Part shown: positions 6,163-10,721 of the stretch, one piece after another
How positions within the stretch are numbered: the first letter of the stretch is position 1
Layout of the letters: every line of letters starts with the position of its first letter
Origin: an uncultured Methanobrevibacter sp.
GTDB taxonomy: Archaea > Methanobacteriota > Methanobacteria > Methanobacteriales > Methanobacteriaceae
Assembly: GCA_900317865.1 (NCBI GenBank)
Contig: ONIK01000058.1
Span: 1-10,721, forward strand
Direction of reading: 5' to 3'
Length of the DNA stretch: 10,721 nucleotides
Translations under genes and position numbers: made by a program
The notes under the pieces: model-generated
What the model saw: only the letters and a program-made list of their open reading frames with translations
What the model was told of the DNA's origin: nothing
Databases searched by the model: none

Positions 6163-8745
6163 ATGCTAGTTTTAAAGAAGATAAAAAAACAGTGGAGATT
6201 ATATCCTATAGGTTCACCAAAAGGTGCATTAAATCATAAAAGAGAACCTGAATTTGTAGGTAATATTAAATTTGCAAATGATGATGGTTATTTATCTATT
6301 TCTAGATTTGTAGCGGATTATAATTTTAAAGAAAATTCCACTTTAAATGAAAAACTTCTCCCTCCTGGAGAAGTCATAAAACTTCTTCGTTCCCAGGCAG
6401 TATTTCTTGCAACTCGTGATGAAAAGGTTGAAAATTTCTTAAAATCATTAAATATTAAGGTCAGATATACTCGAGTGTGCGATTATTGTGCTTATGATGG
6501 AAAAATTACTATTATCAACTCTGATTTTTCATATAAATATCATAATCAGTTAATATGTAAGGAATGTGCTTTCGATACAATTAAAAATGAGATCAAACTT
6601 CAGGGTTTTGATAAAAAGATTTTTAGAAATCTTAAAAGTACTCTGGAAAAAACTGGGAATTTGGAAAAGACATTATCTGTCATTGATCCTCATTTTAATC
6701 CATTAAAAAATAAGGATTTGACCTTATTTGATAGGACATCTTCAAAGTCAAAACTAAAGATTCCTACAGCAGAAATGAAACGTTTAAAAATCAATCATGA
6801 TTTTAGAGACATTTTAATTGAAAATGGTAATGATAAACTTTTGCCTGTTCAGTATTTGGCTATTCATGAGGGATTACTTAAGGGAAAAGACCTGCTTGTT
6901 GTAAGTGCAACGGGAAGTGGTAAGACTTTGGTCGGTGAGCTTGCAGGTATTTCAAAAGCTTTGAAAGGCAAAAAATTTATTTTCCTTACGCCATTGGTGG
7001 CTTTGGCTAATCAGAAATATCGTGATTTTAAAAAGAAATATAAAAAGCTTGGCTTGAAAGTAGCAATTAAGGTTGGGCGCAATCGTGTAAAGGCTAAAGG
7101 CGAACTAAAATTGCCAGATTCTGATGTTTCCAATGCAGATATTGTTGTTGCAACATATGAAGGGATTGATTTTTTACTTAGGAACGGAAATTCAAATACA
7201 TTAAGCAATTTGGGTGTAGTTTTAATTGATGAAATTCATATGATTGATGATGAAGATCGTGGTACGCGGTTGAATGGTTTAATAAAAAGAATTAAGCATT
7301 TGTATCCCTCAACCCAGATTATAGGGCTGTCAGCTACTGTCAAAAATCCCCAATTTTTAGCAGATGAATTCAACATGAAACTGGTGGAATATCCCGACAG
7401 GCCTGTACCTCTTGAAAGGCACTTGGTTTATGTTAGAAACGAATCTTCAAAACGTCATTTGATGTCTAAATTAGCTAAAAAGGAATTTAATACCAAATCT
7501 AAAAAAGGATATAGAGGTCAAACCATAATATTTACCAATTCAAGACGTAAAACTCATAAAATAACTAATTTTTTACAGGAAAAGCATATTAATGCAGCAG
7601 CTTATCATGCAGGTTTATCATATTATAAAAAGGAGAAGATAGAAAAGGACTTTGACAGGGCAAGATTATCTGTTGTTGTCACTACTGCAGCTTTGGCCGC
7701 AGGTGTTGATTTTCCGGCTTCACAGGTAATTTTTGATTCTCTTGTAATGGGTAATCAATGGATTAATCCAAATGAATTTTCACAGATGTTAGGTCGAGCA
7801 GGAAGGCCAAGCTATCATGACAGAGGTATTGTCTATTTGCTTCCTGAAGTTGGAAATGACTTTGCAGGTGAAAGTGAGGAAGCAAAAGCATTGGAGTTAC
7901 TTGAAAGTAATAGTGAAGATGTATTTATTGAATATGATGAAGAAAGTTCTTATGAACAGATTTTGGCTGATATTTCATCAACATCCATAAAAAGCTTTGA
8001 TGAATTAACTGAATTCTATAAAAATATTGATGTTCCAATCAGTTTGGAAATTGCAACCAATGAAATGAAAGAGTTAGGTTTAATAAGTGATGATTTTAAA
8101 ATAACTAAATATGGTAGGGCTACTTCGGTATCATTTTTAAGTATTGCTGATGCTGAATTTATTAGAACTGCTCTTGACGATTGGGATTATCTGATTAATT
8201 ATGTTAGATTATCTCCAATGTATAAGAAGAAACAGGAATATGATAAGCTAATGGTTAAAATTATTGCAATGGCTCTGGATTTGGAATTGTTTGAAAATGC
8301 GTATCTGTCTTCTGTCATTCACAATCAAATAGCCAATGCATTGAAAATCAAGTTTTCTACTAGGCTGTTTGCAGAGTCAACTTTGGATATTATTTCATCT
8401 GGTGAAGCACTTGACAAGCTCGATTCAAAATTCCAGGATGCATTAATACGCCTTCAAAGTGACTTTTTAAAATGCAATTGTCAGGACCGGCCATTTTGCA
8501 GATGTTTGCAACTTGGAATTTCGGAAGTAATAATTCATGAGCGTTTGAAAGGCAAGGATCCTGTTGACATTTCAAATAAGCTATTCAGAAAATATCAGAT
8601 TCAGGTTTATCCAGGAGACATATTCTCATGGCTTGATAATTTCGTCAAAAATTTAGATGCAATTAAAAGGATAGCAAAAGCATTTAATCGTAAAAGTATT
8701 GAACGTAAAACTTCTTATTTAATTAAAAAAATAGAAAATGGGTAA
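6163..8745 (+). CDS. DUF5814-type archaeal DExH helicase
   Basis: This is an 860-residue superfamily 2 helicase related to the Hel308/Ski2-like group and, by overall layout, to archaeal DUF5814 helicases. An N-terminal zinc ribbon has C106xxC109 and C132xxC135. The motor follows: motif I SATGSGKT (248-255), Ia TPLVALANQ, II DEIH (356-359), III SAT (390-392), IV IIFTNSRRKT, V TTAALAAGVDFP and VI QMLGRAGRP (541-549). The C-terminus holds a second cysteine cluster, C771-x-C773-x5-C779-x-C781, with a helical tail ending near KSIERKTSYLIKKIENG. It probably unwinds or remodels DNA or RNA; the substrate cannot be told from sequence. ATG 6163 has no Shine-Dalgarno, which suggests a leaderless transcript driven from the AT-rich repeats just upstream. 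The last 8 nt overlap the HerA-type gene, implying co-expression. All core motifs are intact. Confidence 0.9.
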   Translation: MLVLKKIKKQWRLYPIGSPKGALNHKREPEFVGNIKFANDDGYLSISRFVADYNFKENSTLNEKLLPPGEVIKLLRSQAVFLATRDEKVENFLKSLNIKVRYTRVCDYCAYDGKITIINSDFSYKYHNQLICKECAFDTIKNEIKLQGFDKKIFRNLKSTLEKTGNLEKTLSVIDPHFNPLKNKDLTLFDRTSSKSKLKIPTAEMKRLKINHDFRDILIENGNDKLLPVQYLAIHEGLLKGKDLLVVSATGSGKTLVGELAGISKALKGKKFIFLTPLVALANQKYRDFKKKYKKLGLKVAIKVGRNRVKAKGELKLPDSDVSNADIVVATYEGIDFLLRNGNSNTLSNLGVVLIDEIHMIDDEDRGTRLNGLIKRIKHLYPSTQIIGLSATVKNPQFLADEFNMKLVEYPDRPVPLERHLVYVRNESSKRHLMSKLAKKEFNTKSKKGYRGQTIIFTNSRRKTHKITNFLQEKHINAAAYHAGLSYYKKEKIEKDFDRARLSVVVTTAALAAGVDFPASQVIFDSLVMGNQWINPNEFSQMLGRAGRPSYHDRGIVYLLPEVGNDFAGESEEAKALELLESNSEDVFIEYDEESSYEQILADISSTSIKSFDELTEFYKNIDVPISLEIATNEMKELGLISDDFKITKYGRATSVSFLSIADAEFIRTALDDWDYLINYVRLSPMYKKKQEYDKLMVKIIAMALDLELFENAYLSSVIHNQIANALKIKFSTRLFAESTLDIISSGEALDKLDSKFQDALIRLQSDFLKCNCQDRPFCRCLQLGISEVIIHERLKGKDPVDISNKLFRKYQIQVYPGDIFSWLDNFVKNLDAIKRIAKAFNRKSIERKTSYLIKKIENG

Positions 8746-10297
8746 TAAAATGTTTATAGATGGTAAAATTTTAATTGGTGGTGATGTTTATTTACTACCG
8801 AAAATGGCAAATAGGCACGGTTTAATTGCGGGTGCAACAGGAACCGGTAAAACAATAACCCTTAAAACTTTAGCTGAATCTTTCAGTGATATGGGTGTAC
8901 CTGTATTTTTAGCTGACATGAAAGGAGATATTTCAGGTCTTGCAAAAACTGGTGAAATGAATGATAATATAGCTAAAAGAGTTGAAGGAATCGATTCCTT
9001 TAAAGTTAAAGCATATCCTGTAGAATTTTGGGATTTATTTGGACAGAAAGGTTTACCTGTTCGTGTAACTTTATCTGAAATGGGTCCTACACTGTTATCT
9101 AAAATTTTAAACCTTACAGAAGCACAAAGTGGAGTTTTAAACATTGTATTTAAAGTTGCTGATGAAGAATCTTTGCTTATTATCGATATTAAAGATTTGA
9201 AATCTATGATTAATTATGTTGTTGAGCATAAGGATGTTTATGAGCCAATGTATGGTGCAATAGCGGCCAAATCAGCCAATACAATTTTAAGAAACCTGAT
9301 TACACTTGAAGATCAGGGTGGAAATGATTTCTTTGGAGAACCTGCTCTTGATTTAAATGATTTTATAAGGGTTGATGATTCCGGATATGGTGTAATTAAC
9401 ATTTTGGATGCTCAAAAATTATCCATGTCTCCTGAAATTTATTCATCATTTTTACTTTGGATGTTATCTTCTTTATATGAACAGTTACCTGAAGTGGGGG
9501 ATGCAGATAAACCAAAATTTGTATTTTTCTTTGATGAGGCACATTTGATTTTTGATGGTATGGGTGCTGAATTCCTCAAAAAAATTGAGCAGATTACTCG
9601 TTTAATCCGTTCAAAAGGTGTTGGTCTGTATTTCATTTCACAGTCTCCTGCCGATATTCCTGATGAAATTTTGGGTCAGTTAGGTAATAGAATCCAGCAT
9701 GCTTTAAGAGCTTACACTCCAAAAGACCAAAAAGCTGTTAAAGTTGCTGCACAAACATTCCGGGCTAATCCTGAATTCGATACTGCAGAAGTTATTTCCA
9801 ACTTAGGAATTGGTGAAGCATTAGTTTCCGTTTTGGATGAAGGTGGTGTTCCAACTGTTGTTGAAAAGGTTAACATTGTAGCTCCACAGTCATATATCGG
9901 AGCAATTGATGATAATTTAAGGGCGGAATTGATTAATCTGTCTGAATTTAAGGATAAGTATTCCCAAGCTGTTGATAATGAATCCGCTTATGAAATTCTT
10001 GCAAATAAGATTAATCAAAATGAAAATATGGAAAGTGAAGTACCTCCTGTTCCTGAAACTCCTCCAGCACCTCAAGAAGCTCCTGAAGAGGTTCCTCAAA
10101 CTCAGCAGGCTGAAGGTCCATCAATTGGAGGATTTGATTTGGGTTCTATTTTAGGTGGTGGACAGCCTGCAGGTAAAAGAACTAAAAAGACTGCTCAACA
10201 GGTGGCTGTTGAAAGAGCGGCAACAACTGCAGCCAATACCGTTGCACGTGAAGTAACCAAAGGTATTATGAGAGGGTTATTTGGACAGATGAAGTGA
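8738..10297 (+). CDS. HerA/YjgR-type ATPase (DUF853)
   Basis: This is a 519-residue P-loop ATPase of the HerA-FtsK superfamily, DUF853 branch (E. coli YjgR type). It opens with LLPKMANRHGLIAGATGTGKT, with the Walker A GATGTGKT at 32-39, then FLADMKGDISGLA. Walker B FFFDEAH has D266 and E267, and is followed by ITRLIRSKGVGLYFISQSP and an LGNRIQHALRAYTPKDQKA segment with the conserved Q and R residues. A Pro/Glu-rich linker (about 436-460) leads to a Gly/Ala-rich tail ending MRGLFGQMK, as in YjgR relatives. HerA proteins form hexameric rings that move along DNA, usually with a nuclease such as NurA; the job of the YjgR branch is not established. The start overlaps the helicase by 8 nt. An alternative ATG at 8750 (MFIDGK) would drop four residues. 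Tight coupling suggests the two motors act in one process. Confidence 0.88.
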   Translation: MGNKMFIDGKILIGGDVYLLPKMANRHGLIAGATGTGKTITLKTLAESFSDMGVPVFLADMKGDISGLAKTGEMNDNIAKRVEGIDSFKVKAYPVEFWDLFGQKGLPVRVTLSEMGPTLLSKILNLTEAQSGVLNIVFKVADEESLLIIDIKDLKSMINYVVEHKDVYEPMYGAIAAKSANTILRNLITLEDQGGNDFFGEPALDLNDFIRVDDSGYGVINILDAQKLSMSPEIYSSFLLWMLSSLYEQLPEVGDADKPKFVFFFDEAHLIFDGMGAEFLKKIEQITRLIRSKGVGLYFISQSPADIPDEILGQLGNRIQHALRAYTPKDQKAVKVAAQTFRANPEFDTAEVISNLGIGEALVSVLDEGGVPTVVEKVNIVAPQSYIGAIDDNLRAELINLSEFKDKYSQAVDNESAYEILANKINQNENMESEVPPVPETPPAPQEAPEEVPQTQQAEGPSIGGFDLGSILGGGQPAGKRTKKTAQQVAVERAATTAANTVAREVTKGIMRGLFGQMK

Positions 10298-10302
10298 TTG
10301 AT

Positions 10303-10721
10303 ATGGCCCACCCACATGTCGATGTAATTTCCTCAATGGAAGATGCATCTAAATTAATAGATATTATATATGAATCCAAAATCAGCTATGTTAGAAGCAA
10401 TTTAAGCATACATCTTCACGAAAGTCAGATAAAGTTATTGGAGAATGTAGCTAAACACAGTAAAAAACATCACAGAAAGGTTCGGGTAAGGCAGTATGCG
10501 AAAATTTCAGATGATGATAAGCACTTCAAATTGCATTCAAAACTATATCTTAAAAGATATGAAAAGTTGGCTAAAAAGGATTTGGTTGAAATTTTGGATG
10601 TCGACGACCTGCCTTATGATATTGTATTAACTGAGTATGGCAGTCAGATATTGTCTGAAATTAAAGAACTGGAAAATAAATGGGCTGATATTGCTGAGTG
10701 TAACATTGATGAATTGCGAAA
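10303..10721 (+). CDS. Unrecognised gene, 3' end outside the window
   Basis: The frame is open from ATG 10303 to the window edge, 139 codons so far, five nucleotides after the HerA-type stop. The site AGTGAT (10293-10298), complementary to the archaeal 16S rRNA end, supports ATG 10303. A GTG at 10294 overlapping the previous stop (GTGA) is an alternative start. The product begins MAHPHVDVISSMEDASKLID and is mostly charged and helical. A His/Lys/Arg-rich stretch (about residues 56-69) and a segment LTEYGSQILSEIKELE resemble the wing and last helix of MarR-like winged-helix proteins. I do not recognise a family. Its position as third gene after a helicase and a HerA-type motor suggests a DNA-binding partner or regulator; that is inference. 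Confidence 0.75.
   Translation, partial: MAHPHVDVISSMEDASKLIDIIYESKISYVRSNLSIHLHESQIKLLENVAKHSKKHHRKVRVRQYAKISDDDKHFKLHSKLYLKRYEKLAKKDLVEILDVDDLPYDIVLTEYGSQILSEIKELENKWADIAECNIDELR

Noticed and set aside
8788..9144. 118-residue minus-strand frame opposite the HerA-type gene
   Set aside because: It is antisense to the conserved Walker A region, with no recognisable domain; it is best explained as a codon shadow.
9972..10154. Second + strand frame over the HerA-type C-terminus
   Set aside because: It falls in the Pro/Glu-rich linker of the real gene, and its Lys/Leu-rich product looks like a composition artefact.

Overview
The window is AT-rich, and every gene I can support lies on the + strand. 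It looks like a low-GC methanogenic archaeon of the Methanobrevibacter kind (Methanobacteriales). The evidence is archaeal BRE/TATA promoters (best example BRE 5834-5840 and TATA 5841-5848), oligo-T gene ends, several starts with no Shine-Dalgarno that fit leaderless mRNAs, a DUF5814-type archaeal DExH helicase, and a UvrA of the type methanogens share with bacteria. The genus is an inference from gene content and composition.

Left part (1-880): a small membrane protein gene of the YczE/YyaS/YitT kind, broken near both ends. One extra A in an A8 run disconnects the natural start, and a short deletion of non-multiple-of-3 length throws the C-terminus out of frame. A spacer with oligo-T runs and a probable promoter follows, then a complete uvrA (880-3762) for nucleotide excision repair, without uvrB or uvrC in view.

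Middle part (3763-6162): a 42-nt near-perfect hairpin stands alone behind uvrA. It precedes two membrane-protein genes: a DUF368 (PopT-like) polyprenyl-phosphate translocase, and a TMEM175/DUF1211-like protein with an altered FSD motif. The 438-nt stretch after it (5725-6162) is the most unusual part of the window. It holds a strong BRE+TATA promoter flanked by two palindromes, a long leader able to fold into a 12-bp stem, and a near-consensus Shine-Dalgarno directly before a 20-codon ORF (MFWFDELFDVLYYTFKEEDE). Three tandem 33-bp AT-rich repeats then lead up to the next gene.

Right part (6163-10721): an operon-like run. An 860-aa DUF5814 DExH helicase with N- and C-terminal cysteine clusters overlaps by 8 nt a 519-aa HerA/YjgR-type (DUF853) ATPase. 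Five nucleotides after that comes the start of a further, unrecognised gene that runs off the window. The layout suggests a helicase and a HerA-type motor made together, plausibly for DNA processing.

Best candidates for something undescribed are the regulated micro-ORF at 5967-6029 with its promoter and leader, the isolated hairpin at 3829-3870, and the helicase/HerA/unknown gene set.
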